From: JASHPR01 sp963749145
GTDB taxonomy: Bacteria > Actinomycetota > Actinomycetes > Streptosporangiales > Streptosporangiaceae
Assembly: GCA_963749145.1 (NCBI GenBank)
Contig: CAVVLN010000004.1
Coordinates: forward strand, 248,001-312,000
DNA: 64,000 nucleotides
Direction: 5' to 3'
Part shown: one piece after another, positions 1-9,178 of the stretch
Numbering within the stretch: position 1 is the first letter of the stretch
Layout of the letters: each line of letters opens with the position of its first letter
Notes under the pieces: generated by a model
What the model saw: the letters and a program-made list of their open reading frames with translations, nothing else
Databases searched by the model: none
What the model was told of the DNA's origin: nothing
Program-made: the position numbers and the translations under genes

Positions 1-2785
1 CGTAGCCGGCCTCGGCGGGCAGGCCCGGCGCCCCCATCGCCAGTTGGGCCAGGAACTCCTGCGCGTTGACCAGATCGCCGCCGTCCAGCTGCTGGAGGAT
101 TCGCTCTCGCACCGTTTCGTCGCAGCTCAGGCCGGCCAGCTGCTGGCGCGCCAGCGAGATGGCCCGGCCGCGGGCTTCGGCGATGTGCTGGACAATGTCG
201 TCGAGCCGTCGCCTGGCGGTGGCGAAGTCGGCCACGTCGATGTCGCGGAGCTTTTCCAGCTCGCCGCGCAGGTCAGCGCTTTCGCTCTCGCTGAGCAGCG
301 CCGTGTAGAGGGCCTGCGCGAGCTCGCGCTCCGTCCTGGCCAGTAGCTCCCGCAGACGCTCTCGGCTCACCGCCCGGTCGTCCGGCTGGCGGCTCGCCAG
401 CCGGTCGGCCAGCTCGTCCGCTCTCTCGGCGCGCAGCACGTCAATGAGCTGCTCGGCTCCCGCATGGTCATCGCGGGCCACAAAGCCCGCATAGGCATCC
501 TCAGCCGCCCGGTCCGCAATGGCGTCGAGGATCTCCGCCGTGACGGACTCGGCCATGACTGCGCCGTCGTCGAGGCGCTGCACCTCGTAGCTACGCGACA
601 GGTCGCGGGCCAGCACCGAGGACACGGGCAGTTCCTTGACCGGAAGGTCCGCGGGACGGACCAGGCTGTCCTGCAGCCAGCGCTTGACCTGCGCCAGGGC
701 CAGCGATCCGGCCTCGGACAACGCAGGCTCATCCTCGGCCGAGCCGGCGACGGCCCGGGTCAGCGACTCGACCGCCTCGGCTAGCTGATCGGATGTGCCG
801 CCCTTCTGCCGTGCGACAACCGCGCGGGCGGCTTCCACGTACACCCGGAGCGAGTCGAGGAGTTCGCTCGTGTGCTCGCGAAGGTCGTCGCGCGCTCCCG
901 CTATGATCTTGCTGCGCCGGGCGGCCACGGGATTGAGCTGCTTGTCGGTGTCATCGATGAGGCGGTCGATGGCCCGGAGGTCGCGAAGCTGCGCGAGCAC
1001 CTGCTCGGCCGGTTCGAGGTTCTCCGTTCCGGCAAGCACCTGTGAGATCGGCCCGCCCAGAGGGCCCTTGTCGCTCACGAATCGGCGCCACACATTGGTT
1101 GCCCTCGTGTAGCGCGTCCGCAGTTTCCTTGACGTTTCCATGGCCGACGACAGGGCGCTCAGGGCGTCCTCACGCGCCGTGATGAGCTGCGGAAGGCTGT
1201 GGCCGTGCTCTTGCTGGAGCTTGGTGAGTTCCAGTCCGAAGGCGGCCGCCTGCAGGACGGCGCCCAGAAAGGGCCCCGCCGAACTGTCCAGCGTCGCGGC
1301 GTCCTGGAGTACCGAGGCGCAGGGCGAGAACGGCATCCGGAGCAGCGCCCGGGCGCAGCCGGCCTCGAGGACCTTGATGTACTCCGGGCTCTGGGCGACC
1401 GCGGTGACATCGAAATCGTGCAGAAGGTCGCGGATGCGCCTCGAGCAGTCGTCGCCGTCGGCGGTAACCGCCGCGGAGAGGGCAAGGACCTCAAACGCGG
1501 CCTGGACCGGCTCGGGCAGGTCCAGCGCGACGCTGTACCAGTAGGCCAGGCCCGGGTGACCGGCGGCGATCGCATCAGCGGTCCGGCGATCCGGCGCGCT
1601 TGGGCAAGCCTCGGCCGCCTTGGGGGCCGGTGTCGCGAGCACTGGCGTGGCGGGCTCGCCCTGCCCCGTCTGGGCCGCATCCGGAGCGGGAGCGGCATCA
1701 GCGGGGGCGACGGCGGGGTCCGGTTCCCGCATCAGCGCGATGCGCGCGGCCGGCGGCCGCTCCGGCTCGGCGGCCTCGGTCATCCCCGGCGGTGCCGCGC
1801 TGGCGGGTTCGGGTGCCGGCGCTCCGGCCGCGACGGGTTCCTCATCCGGGACAGGCGCGGCAGGCAGCGGCGGACTGGTCTGGCCGGCCAGCAGAGCGCC
1901 GACGGCGACCAAGACCACGGAAAGACCGAACGCCATCCGCACCGTCTCGGCGTCCTGCTGATCCACGTTGTGCGGAGGGCTGCTCATGAGCCGGTGGAGT
2001 GCGCAGAAGGCCGCCTTGGCTTCTTCGGGCATGCTGACCGGGTCGGCATGCCGCGCCTGCTCGACCACGGGTTCCAGGAGCGGTCTCGCATCACTGCTGA
2101 ACGTCGCGCTCGCGATTTCATCGAGCATGCCGCGCAGTTCCGTGTCCTTTTGCGCGGCCGCGAGCTCGTCCGCGGCCGCGCGTAGCGCGTCGTCGAGCGC
2201 GAGGAGCGTGAACTCCTCGGGCTCAAGGTTCAGGGTCCGTGCCGCGTCACCCGAAACTGCCTGCCATCTGGAGAGGAGCTCGACGTCCGCATCGGCTGCG
2301 AGCGCGCCGCCTTCTACCCGGGAACGGATTCTCTCCAGCGCAGCTACCACGGACGGCTGGCTTTCTTGCAGTTCTTCCAGGAATTCCCGAAGCCGGGTCG
2401 TATCGCTATCGGCGACTCTGCGGTGCTCACCCGCGGCAGGGTCCCGATGCCTGGCGAGCGCTCGCGGCGCGCGCTCGCTCCCGGCCGCGGCTGGCGTGCC
2501 GGAGCCTGCACCGGCCGAGGGGGACTCCTCGGCCTCAAGCGCTTGCCGGACCTGGTCCCAGACCTTGAGCAAGCTCGGCGCGGGCAGGCCGCCCAGCCTG
2601 GCTAAGGCCGGCGGGGTTGGCTTGCCGGACCGGTCAAACACGGGCTGGCTGCGATGAATATTGCAGGCCCGCCGGAGCGCATCTTCAACCTCCGGTGCCC
2701 GCGCGCGTGCGCGCGTCCAATCCTCAGCCGTCAATGCGATGACAAGAGAACGGATAGATGCGGCACCGGGAACTTCACTTGCCAT
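1..2785 (-). CDS. Large protein of unknown function, C-terminus off the left edge
   Basis: I do not recognise this protein. The frame is open for 928 codons from ATG at 2785 and runs off the window. An in-frame TAG lies 13 codons upstream of that ATG, so it is the first possible ATG; a weak GGGGA precedes it. The protein is mostly helical and charged. A hydrophobic stretch at about residues 284-303 (starts MAFGLSVVLV) could be a single membrane segment. A Pro/Ala/Glu-rich linker follows (about 305-385), then a long helical region beginning near residue 408 (HPGLAYWYSVAL) with coiled-coil-like Glu/Arg/Leu composition. No Walker or nuclease motif is visible in the part seen. The gene stands alone, with a roughly 420-bp spacer on its 5' side. 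Confidence 0.8.
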   Translation of the reverse strand, partial: MASEVPGAASIRSLVIALTAEDWTRARARAPEVEDALRRACNIHRSQPVFDRSGKPTPPALARLGGLPAPSLLKVWDQVRQALEAEESPSAGAGSGTPAAAGSERAPRALARHRDPAAGEHRRVADSDTTRLREFLEELQESQPSVVAALERIRSRVEGGALAADADVELLSRWQAVSGDAARTLNLEPEEFTLLALDDALRAAADELAAAQKDTELRGMLDEIASATFSSDARPLLEPVVEQARHADPVSMPEEAKAAFCALHRLMSSPPHNVDQQDAETVRMAFGLSVVLVAVGALLAGQTSPPLPAAPVPDEEPVAAGAPAPEPASAAPPGMTEAAEPERPPAARIALMREPDPAVAPADAAPAPDAAQTGQGEPATPVLATPAPKAAEACPSAPDRRTADAIAAGHPGLAYWYSVALDLPEPVQAAFEVLALSAAVTADGDDCSRRIRDLLHDFDVTAVAQSPEYIKVLEAGCARALLRMPFSPCASVLQDAATLDSSAGPFLGAVLQAAAFGLELTKLQQEHGHSLPQLITAREDALSALSSAMETSRKLRTRYTRATNVWRRFVSDKGPLGGPISQVLAGTENLEPAEQVLAQLRDLRAIDRLIDDTDKQLNPVAARRSKIIAGARDDLREHTSELLDSLRVYVEAARAVVARQKGGTSDQLAEAVESLTRAVAGSAEDEPALSEAGSLALAQVKRWLQDSLVRPADLPVKELPVSSVLARDLSRSYEVQRLDDGAVMAESVTAEILDAIADRAAEDAYAGFVARDDHAGAEQLIDVLRAERADELADRLASRQPDDRAVSRERLRELLARTERELAQALYTALLSESESADLRGELEKLRDIDVADFATARRRLDDIVQHIAEARGRAISLARQQLAGLSCDETVRERILQQLDGGDLVNAQEFLAQLAMGAPGLPAEAGY

Positions 2786-3022
2786 ACGCTTCCCCGCCCA
2801 GTTTCGACGCTCGTTCCAATGCTAGAATCCGTCACGCTCCATTCGATCGTGCCGAAGCCGTAACTTACTTGGTCATTGCTTTTTCACCCCATCCATCAGC
2901 TTTCGCGCCGTCGGAGGGTGGCCGCGCCCCGGTAACGGCCACCCAGCGATGCGGATCTTGCGCGTGACGCGATCGCGGGCCTGAGGGCTGGCGGCGCGGC
3001 GGACCTGGATGGCCACCGCGCA

Positions 3023-3100
3023 TCATGCCGTGGCGAAGACGGCGGCCCGCCGCGCGGCCGCCGTCGGGCCTAACCGGGCGACCGCAGAGTTGATCGTCAT
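3023..3100 (-). CDS. Possible 25-residue ORF or 5' remnant
   Basis: ATG at 3100 follows a strong purine-rich ribosome site (GGTGGGGGGAAC), but the frame closes after 25 codons (starts MTINSAVARLGP). It may be a leader peptide or the 5' end of a gene lost by decay, since the sequence beyond the stop keeps coding-like composition without a convincing protein. It is the only candidate gene in the 2786-3204 spacer; otherwise that spacer shows only relatively AT-rich promoter-like DNA before the two diverging genes. Confidence 0.25.
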   Translation of the reverse strand: MTINSAVARLGPTAAARRAAVFATA

Positions 3101-3204
3101 GTTCCCCCCACCTTGTGTGCCGGGCGCTGCACATATGAGTCAGCGCGTTAGATAGACGCCGGGCCGGGGCGAATGGGTGACTTCGGGCCGCGCAGCCGGG
3201 GAAG

Positions 3205-3999
3205 ATGGTGATCATGGACAGTTGCGCGGCCGGGCGCGGCCAGCTGGCCGCGGCCTTCACGCACCCGGGCGTGGCGGACGCCTACCGGCACCGGCCGCCG
3301 TACCCGGCCGAAGTGTTCGACCTGCTGGAGGGGCTCATCGCCGGCCGGCCGCGTACCGTGCTGGACATCGGCGCAGGCGAAGGGGCGCTGGCCCGCCCGC
3401 TGGCCGGGCGCGTCGACCACGTGGACGCGCTGGACATCTCGGCCGCGATGGTCGAGGCCGGGCGGCGCAGGCCCGGCGGACGCCGGGAGAACCTGCGCTG
3501 GATCGTCGGGGCCGCGCCGGATGCCGTCCTCGGCGGGCCCTACGCGCTGGTGACGGCGGGCGCGAGCCTGCACTGGATGCGGTGGCAGCCGACGCTGGCC
3601 CGGGTAGCCCGCGCGATGACCGGCCGCGCCGTGCTGGCCATCGTCGACCACGGCCCCCGCGACGTCCCCTGGCACGGTGACCTCACCGAGGTCATCGCCC
3701 GCCACTCGCGCAGTCCCGGCTATGACCCGGGCTTCTCGCTCGTGGGCGCGCTGGCCGCGGCCGGGCTGCTCGAGATCACCGGCCGGGCCACCACCGCGCC
3801 CGTGCCGTTCCGGCAGCCGGTGGCGGCCTACATCGAGCAGTTCCATTCCACGGCGAGCCTGGCCCGGGAGTGGATGCCGGCCGGTGAGGCCGCCGCCTTC
3901 GGCCGCGCGGTCGCCGGCATCGGGGCGCCCTACGCCGCCGGCGGCATGCTGCGCATGGACGTGGTGGCGGACCTCGCCTGGGGGCGCGTCACCGCGTGA
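3205..3999 (+). CDS. Class I SAM-dependent methyltransferase
   Basis: This 264-residue protein has the class I methyltransferase layout. Motif I is VLDIGAGEGAL (about residues 52-62), which binds S-adenosylmethionine. Next come an acidic residue after strand 2 (VDALDIS), a post-motif stretch, and HWM near residue 130, common in the Methyltransf_11/25 group that methylates small molecules. The C-terminal half is the usual variable substrate-binding part. ATG 3205 is used; ATG 3214 is an equally possible start. The substrate cannot be told from sequence. It is followed by a LuxR-domain vestige in another frame, so no functional partner is suggested by context. Confidence 0.82.
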   Translation: MVIMDSCAAGRGQLAAAFTHPGVADAYRHRPPYPAEVFDLLEGLIAGRPRTVLDIGAGEGALARPLAGRVDHVDALDISAAMVEAGRRRPGGRRENLRWIVGAAPDAVLGGPYALVTAGASLHWMRWQPTLARVARAMTGRAVLAIVDHGPRDVPWHGDLTEVIARHSRSPGYDPGFSLVGALAAAGLLEITGRATTAPVPFRQPVAAYIEQFHSTASLAREWMPAGEAAAFGRAVAGIGAPYAAGGMLRMDVVADLAWGRVTA

Positions 4000-4084
4000 C
4001 CGCGCACTGCGGCCGCGGATTCCAGCGGAAGCGGCGGACGGCGACCAGCGCCCCGACCGCGCCCCAGGCCAGCCCCTCGCCCAG

Positions 4085-4255
4085 GTGCTGGCCCGCCTGG
4101 GCGAGGGGCTGTCGAACGCGCAGATCGGGGAGCGGCTGTTCCTGTCCGAGGCCACGGTCAAGGGCTACGTGTCGCGGGTGCTGGACAAGCTCGGCTGCGC
4201 GAACAGGACCCAGGCCGGGCTGCTCGCCCATGACGCCGGAATTGTCAGCGCATAG
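4085..4255 (+). pseudogene. LuxR-type helix-turn-helix fragment
   Basis: The frame ending at TAG 4255 encodes the C-terminal half of a LuxR/NarL DNA-binding domain: EGLSNAQIGERLFLSEATVK, then GYVSRVLDKLGC and a terminal AGLLAHDAGI. Everything upstream in this frame overlaps the methyltransferase gene and does not look like a receiver or ATPase domain. No good start or ribosome site is present; GTG 4085 is the nearest start codon. It is best read as the 3' remnant of a response regulator. Independent expression of a roughly 56-residue domain is possible but not supported. Confidence 0.6.
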
Positions 4256-4381
4256 AGCCTTTTAACGGGCGTATCAATGACCCGGTCGCAACACGAGAAA
4301 TGACTGTATCAGATTGCCTCGACACGCCTCTGGATAGGTGACACCATCGGGAGGTTCGCCGGCGACGGCCCGGGGGGAGCC

Positions 4382-7300
4382 ATGGGGTTGCAGGTCCTGG
4401 CGCTACAGGCGGCTCGGGCGTCCGGCGCGGAGCCGACCTTCGACGGGCAGGCCATGCCGGCGGGCGTGCACGTGCGATGGTCCTTCACGCCGCAACTCGG
4501 ATTCCCGCCCGGGGCATTCTGGCTGCTGCGGCGCGTCGGCTCGGACGACGAGAAAAGAATTGTTCCGCCCATTGCGGTGCAGCAGGCGATCGACAATGCC
4601 GTCGCGAGCGATCCGGCGCAGGGCGGGCTCGGTGCCGTCGTGGCCGGGCCGCCCGGCGCCCCCGGCACCGGCCGCGTCGGCGGCAAGCCGGGCCAGGCCG
4701 GTGCCGGGTGCCGCTGTGGTTGCGGTTGCGGCTGCGCATGCGGCTGTGATTGCGGCTGTGGCTGCGAGCGCGGCTGTGGCTGTGAGCGCGGCTGTGATTG
4801 CGGCTGTGGCTGCGAGCGCGGCTGTGATTGCGGTTGCGGAGGCGGCGGAGGCGATGGAGGCGGAGCCGGAGGCGCGCGGGAGCGGGACCGGGTCGACGAG
4901 CGGTCCCGGATGGGGGGCCACCGGGCCCGGCTGGGGCCCGCCCGACAAGGGCGGCTGGCAGCTGTGGGGTGAGCCGTTCACCCTGCCGGTCACCGCGGCC
5001 AACTGGCCCGCGCGGTACTTCGGCGCCCTGGACCCGCTGACCACCCCGGCCCCGGTGGTGACCGCCCGCGACATCGAGGAGTGCTTCGCGCGGCTGACCG
5101 GGCTGAAGCTGGCCCCGGGGTTGTCCGTCGCCCAGGAAGGCGGCCACTTCGCCCGGCTGCGCGCGGAATGCGCCCGGCTGGTCGCCGGCTGGCCGGCCAT
5201 CCCCAACTTCGCGGTGCCGTTGGCGGACTCACCCGACGGGCCCAGCGCCCCCCAGCTCGGCCTGGGGCTGGTGCAGCAGTTCCAGATCAGCGCGCTCAGC
5301 CCGTATCTGGCCCGGGTGATCGGGCTGTACTTCGTCGACCAGCAGGCCGACCCCGCCGCCATCTACGACTACTGCATCGTGGGCGTGTGGCCGGAGTTCG
5401 CCGCGCCGATGATCCTCGAGCCGGGCGCCGCGCCGCGCGGCGGGCTGGCCGCGGGCAGCGCCAGCTTCGGCGGGATGACGATCACCACCGGCAGCTCGGC
5501 CAGCCACCTGTACGCGTGGGGCGGCGCGCCGCCCGGTCCCGACCCGGCCGCGCCGGCCAGCGTGACCACGGCGTTCTCCGCCGCGCTCGCGGCCCTGCCG
5601 GCCGCCGACTGGCCCGCCTCGATGCTGGCCATCGAGGCGCCGCGGCCGCGATTCCCCTGGCCGCTTCCGGTGCCGCCCGGCACGGTGCTGACCTCGATCA
5701 CGCTGCCGAACCCGGTCGCCGCGCTCGCCGTCGCCGTCGCCGGGACCGGCACGCTCAACGCGGTCGCCGCCGGGGCGGCCGTGGCCTCGGCGAACTTCGA
5801 CTCCGCCACCCTGACCTGGGTCACGCTCACCGCGCCGAGCCCGGCCATCGCGGCGGTCGACACGATCGAGATCGCCTCGGCCGCCGGCACCGGCGTCGTC
5901 GTGGTCGCGGTGCTGGCGACGGTGCCGGTGGCCGGCGCGGTGGCCGGGGTCCGCTACGCCCTGGTGCACGCCCCGCGGGCGATGACCGCGCCGCCCGCCC
6001 CCGCCATGCCGGCCGGCATCTTCCGGCGGCGCGACGCGTCCGTCGAGCTGCCCGGGCCGCAGCTCGTGGCCCGGTCCCTGTTCGAGGTGCAGTGGCCGCC
6101 GCTGCCGGGCCCGGCGCAGACCGGCGACCCGGTCACCGACCCGGTCGCGCTGCCGCCCCCCGATGGCGCGGTGGCCTACATCGCCGAGCAGGCTGACGGG
6201 GACCTGGCGGCCGCGACGGTGCTGCCCCGCATCATCGCCGCCGCGCCCCAGCCCACCCCGCCCGACTCGCCACTGGACCCGCCGCCGCCGACGATCCTGC
6301 GGTTCACCGCGTCCGGGCTGGCCGACCCGGTGGCCGGCTATCAGTGGCGGACCGCGGGCTTCGGGCTGTTCGGCCAGCTCGGGACCTACAGCCCGTGGAG
6401 CTCCCCGATCGGGGTCGAGCGCATCGCCGCCGCGCCCACGGCCCTGCGGGCGGTGTCGTTCGACAACTCGCCCGCCGGCGGCGGTCATCCCGAGCCGGCC
6501 GCGGACCCCACGGAATGGGACGGCGGCCGCCTGTCGCTGCGGGCCGAGTGGTCCGGCGGCAGCCTGCTGCTGTACCCCGACGCCAGGACCGCCCGGCTGA
6601 CCGTCCAGGCCCTCGACTCCGCCGGCCATCCGGGCGCGGTGATCACGACCCGGGACTTCGCCGTCCCGGCCCCGGCCATCGGCGCCTACGTGCTCACCGG
6701 CCTGGTCCCCGATCCTGCCCGCCAGGTGGTCTACGCGATCACGACGCCGCCGCTGCCCGCGCTGGACCCGGACGGGCCGGCCGCCTCGCTCACGCTCACC
6801 GGCATCCTCCCCGGCGGCGTCGCCGTCACCGAGCGCTATCCGGTGCGGCCCGGGCCGGTCGACCCGACCGCCGACGTGCAGCCCCCCGGCGTGGTCGCGA
6901 CGCTCCCGGCCGGGCCGTCGTCGCGCCTGACCGGCAACCCGGGGCTGTTCCTCGGCCAGCCCGCCTACCTGGTCGGCGGCGTGTCGGTGCCGCTCAGCCT
7001 GGACGTTCCGCTCACCGTGCCGGTCGGTCAGCGCACCGTCCGGGCCCAGGCCAGCGGGCAGTCCTCGCGCTCGGACCCGTTCGACCCGGCCGAGACGATC
7101 ACCGACCCCAACCACGTGCGGCCGGACGCCCCGGAGCCCACGTCGGCCCCGGCCGTGTTCACCGGAGCCCAGTACCTGACCCCGCCGCCCCCGCCGACCC
7201 CGGTGCACGACGTCGAGCACCGCTGGTACCAGCCCGCCGACGCCACCGGCCAGGCCGGCTACGCCTTCGACCCCGCGGTCTCCGGCGGGGTCGGCTTCGA

Positions 7301-8640
7301 CACCTCGGCCGGCCTGCCCGCCGTGTCCGGCTACCTGCTGGAGCGGGCCCCGGGCCACTCGCTCGCGCTCGCCGACGTCAAGCGGCGGCTGACGGCTGGC
7401 CTCACCGACGGCAATCCCGCTATCGCCGGCCGGGCCGATCTCGCCGCCTGGATCGGGGACCTGCCCGGCTGGCTCGCGTGCTACAACCTGCGCACCTACG
7501 GCGCCAACGCCGGCGCGTACCTCACCGCGGTCACGGCCCTGTCCGACGCCGCGGCCCAGCGGGCGCTGATCGAGCACTTCTACGGCGGGCTGCTGGACGA
7601 CGAACTGTGCGTGCTCGCCGACGTGCCCGGCAACATCACCGCGTTCAGCCGGGTCAGCGCCGCGCCGCTACCGCCGGGCACGGTGCCGGCCGACACCGTG
7701 AACGGCGCCGGCTACGGGCGCAACCTGTACAAGCTCGCCGCGGCCAACCCGGCCGGGTCGGTCTCGGCGCGCAGCGGCGCCGCGGGCCCCGTCTACACCC
7801 AGCCGGTGCGGCCGTCCCGGCCGCCGGTGCTGTACCGGGTGCAGGCCGCGCCCGGGGCGCTCGTGGTGGCCTGGGTGATCGACGATAACCCGGACGTGGC
7901 CGGCTACCTGGTCTACCGGGCGGCCAGCCCGGAGGACCTGGCCGACCTCCGGTACTGGGGCCCGGACCCGGCGCATCCGCTCGACCCCTCGCAGCTGGCC
8001 GGGCCTGGCCTACGACCCGACCGCCTGGCGCGGGTTCACGCTGACCGCGGGCGCCGCGGACCCGCGCCTGGCCGCGGTGGTCGCCGACCCGCGGGTGTTC
8101 GCCCGCGACCACGCCGGCAGCGACATGGCGGAGATCCCGCTGCCGCCGGGCCCGGCGCCGGATGAGGTCATCGGCGTCTACCGCCTGGATGAGTTCGACG
8201 CCGGGTCGCCGACCGGCGCCCAGCCGCAGGCCTTCAACTACTGGCGGCCCGACACCGGGGGCGGCGACGGCACCGCTCAGGTCGTGACCACGGGCAGCGG
8301 CGCGGCGGCGGCCTCGAGGATCACCGGGCTGCGGCTCGGCCTCGGCCGGGGCGTGCCGGCGGTCGTGGTCGCCCGGTACGGCCCGGCGGCCCGGGTGCTC
8401 GGGGCGCTGCCCGCGCCCGGCGGCGTGCCGGTGCGGCGGGTGAGCTTCCTGGACGGGGCGGTGACCGGCTCCGCCCCGCCGGCCCCGCTGGACCCGAATG
8501 CCGCGCCGGGCTGGACGCCGCCGGGAGCCGGGGTCAGCTACTACACGGTCGCCGCCGTGGACATCGCCGGCAACGTCTCGGCGGCCGCGGCCAGCTTCGG
8601 CACCGCGCCCGCGCTCGTCCCCGCACCCGCGGGTCCCTGA
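4382..8640 (+). CDS. Giant protein of unknown function with Fn3-like segments, broken by two frameshifts
   Basis: The N-terminus is convincing: ATG 4382 behind GGGGGGAG, beginning MGLQVLALQAARASG, with PAGVHVRWSFTP soon after. This frame runs into a Gly/Cys repeat tract (4710-4850). The protein then continues in the +1 frame (GPGWGPPDKGGWQLWGE, then about 1000 residues) up to about 8005. A second +1 shift there leads into LAYDPTAWRGFTL and the end at 8640. Total is about 1420 residues if both shifts are bridged. It is beta-rich, proline-rich, with fibronectin-III-like stretches (GYLVYRAAS near 7905) and no signal peptide. The 43-bp gap to the next gene suggests an operon of three. Function is unknown. 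The shifts may be sequencing indels, decay or, for the first, repeat slippage. Confidence 0.7.
4710..4850 (+). repeat. Short tandem repeat coding a Gly/Cys tract, or Ala/Val in the next frame
   Basis: This stretch is built from variants of a six-base unit (GCGGCT, GTGATT, TGCGAG). A 30-base block occurs at 4740-4769 and again at 4788-4817. In the frame of the gene's N-terminus it codes about 19 cysteines alternating with glycine (CGCGC, CDCGC, CERGC). In the frame of the downstream part it codes Ala/Val repeats. The change of frame in the host gene lies in or just after this repeat. Confidence 0.85.
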
Positions 8641-8682
8641 CCGCTCCCGACCGCAGGAACCACAGAACCCGGAAGGCACGCC

Positions 8683-9171
8683 ATGACCGACATCATCGGC
8701 ACCCTCGAGCACGACCTGACGGTCTTCGCCAGCCCGGTCGAGACGAACGGGACCTGGAAGGGCGGGACCGCCACCGGCACCGGCCTGCTCACCGCGATCC
8801 AGACCCTGATGACCACGCTCGCGAACCTGCAGGGCGGCATCGGCCAGGCCGTGGGCACGATCAACAGTGACGTCGCCACCGCGCTGACCGACGCGGCCAC
8901 GGCCCTGAACACGATCGCCGACGGCCTGGCGTCGATCACGGGGGCCGTTCCGGCGGGGTCCGAGCCCGCCCAGGTGCTCCAGGCGCTGCAGAACGCCCTC
9001 ACCGTCGGCCAGACGCTGCTGCCCGGCAGCTCGACCGCGCTCAGCTCGGTGAGCCAGTTCTTCGGGATGCTCTCCAGCCTGCTCAGCGACGTCGGCAACG
9101 ACGTCACCCAGGCCTCGACCCAGCTGTACCAGATCGCCCAGCAGCTGACCGCGATCGCGACCGCGTTCTGA
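8683..9171 (+). CDS. Small helical protein of unknown function
   Basis: The 162-residue product begins MTDIIGTLEHDLTVF after a GGAAGG ribosome site. It is rich in Ala, Thr, Leu and Gln, has no cysteine and no signal peptide. From about residue 25 it is predicted by eye as a run of amphipathic helices (ALTDAATALNTIADGLASI, QALQNALTVGQTLL, QLYQIAQQLTAIATAF). This resembles helical-bundle or tail-fibre-chaperone-like proteins only in composition; I do not recognise a family. It lies between two giant-protein genes with gaps of 43 and 7 bp, so it is probably co-translated with them. Confidence 0.75.
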   Translation: MTDIIGTLEHDLTVFASPVETNGTWKGGTATGTGLLTAIQTLMTTLANLQGGIGQAVGTINSDVATALTDAATALNTIADGLASITGAVPAGSEPAQVLQALQNALTVGQTLLPGSSTALSSVSQFFGMLSSLLSDVGNDVTQASTQLYQIAQQLTAIATAF

Positions 9172-9178
9172 GCCCGCC

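Noticed and set aside
3148..4161. Antisense open frame opposite the methyltransferase
   Set aside because: The methyltransferase motifs on the plus strand are unambiguous.
4710..4850. Repeat region considered as a CRISPR-like array
   Set aside because: Units are contiguous, of six bases and variants, with no spacers, and lie inside a gene.
5229..7577. Antisense 782-codon open frame opposite the first giant gene
   Set aside because: Same shadow composition; frame conflicts with conserved-looking plus-strand sequence.
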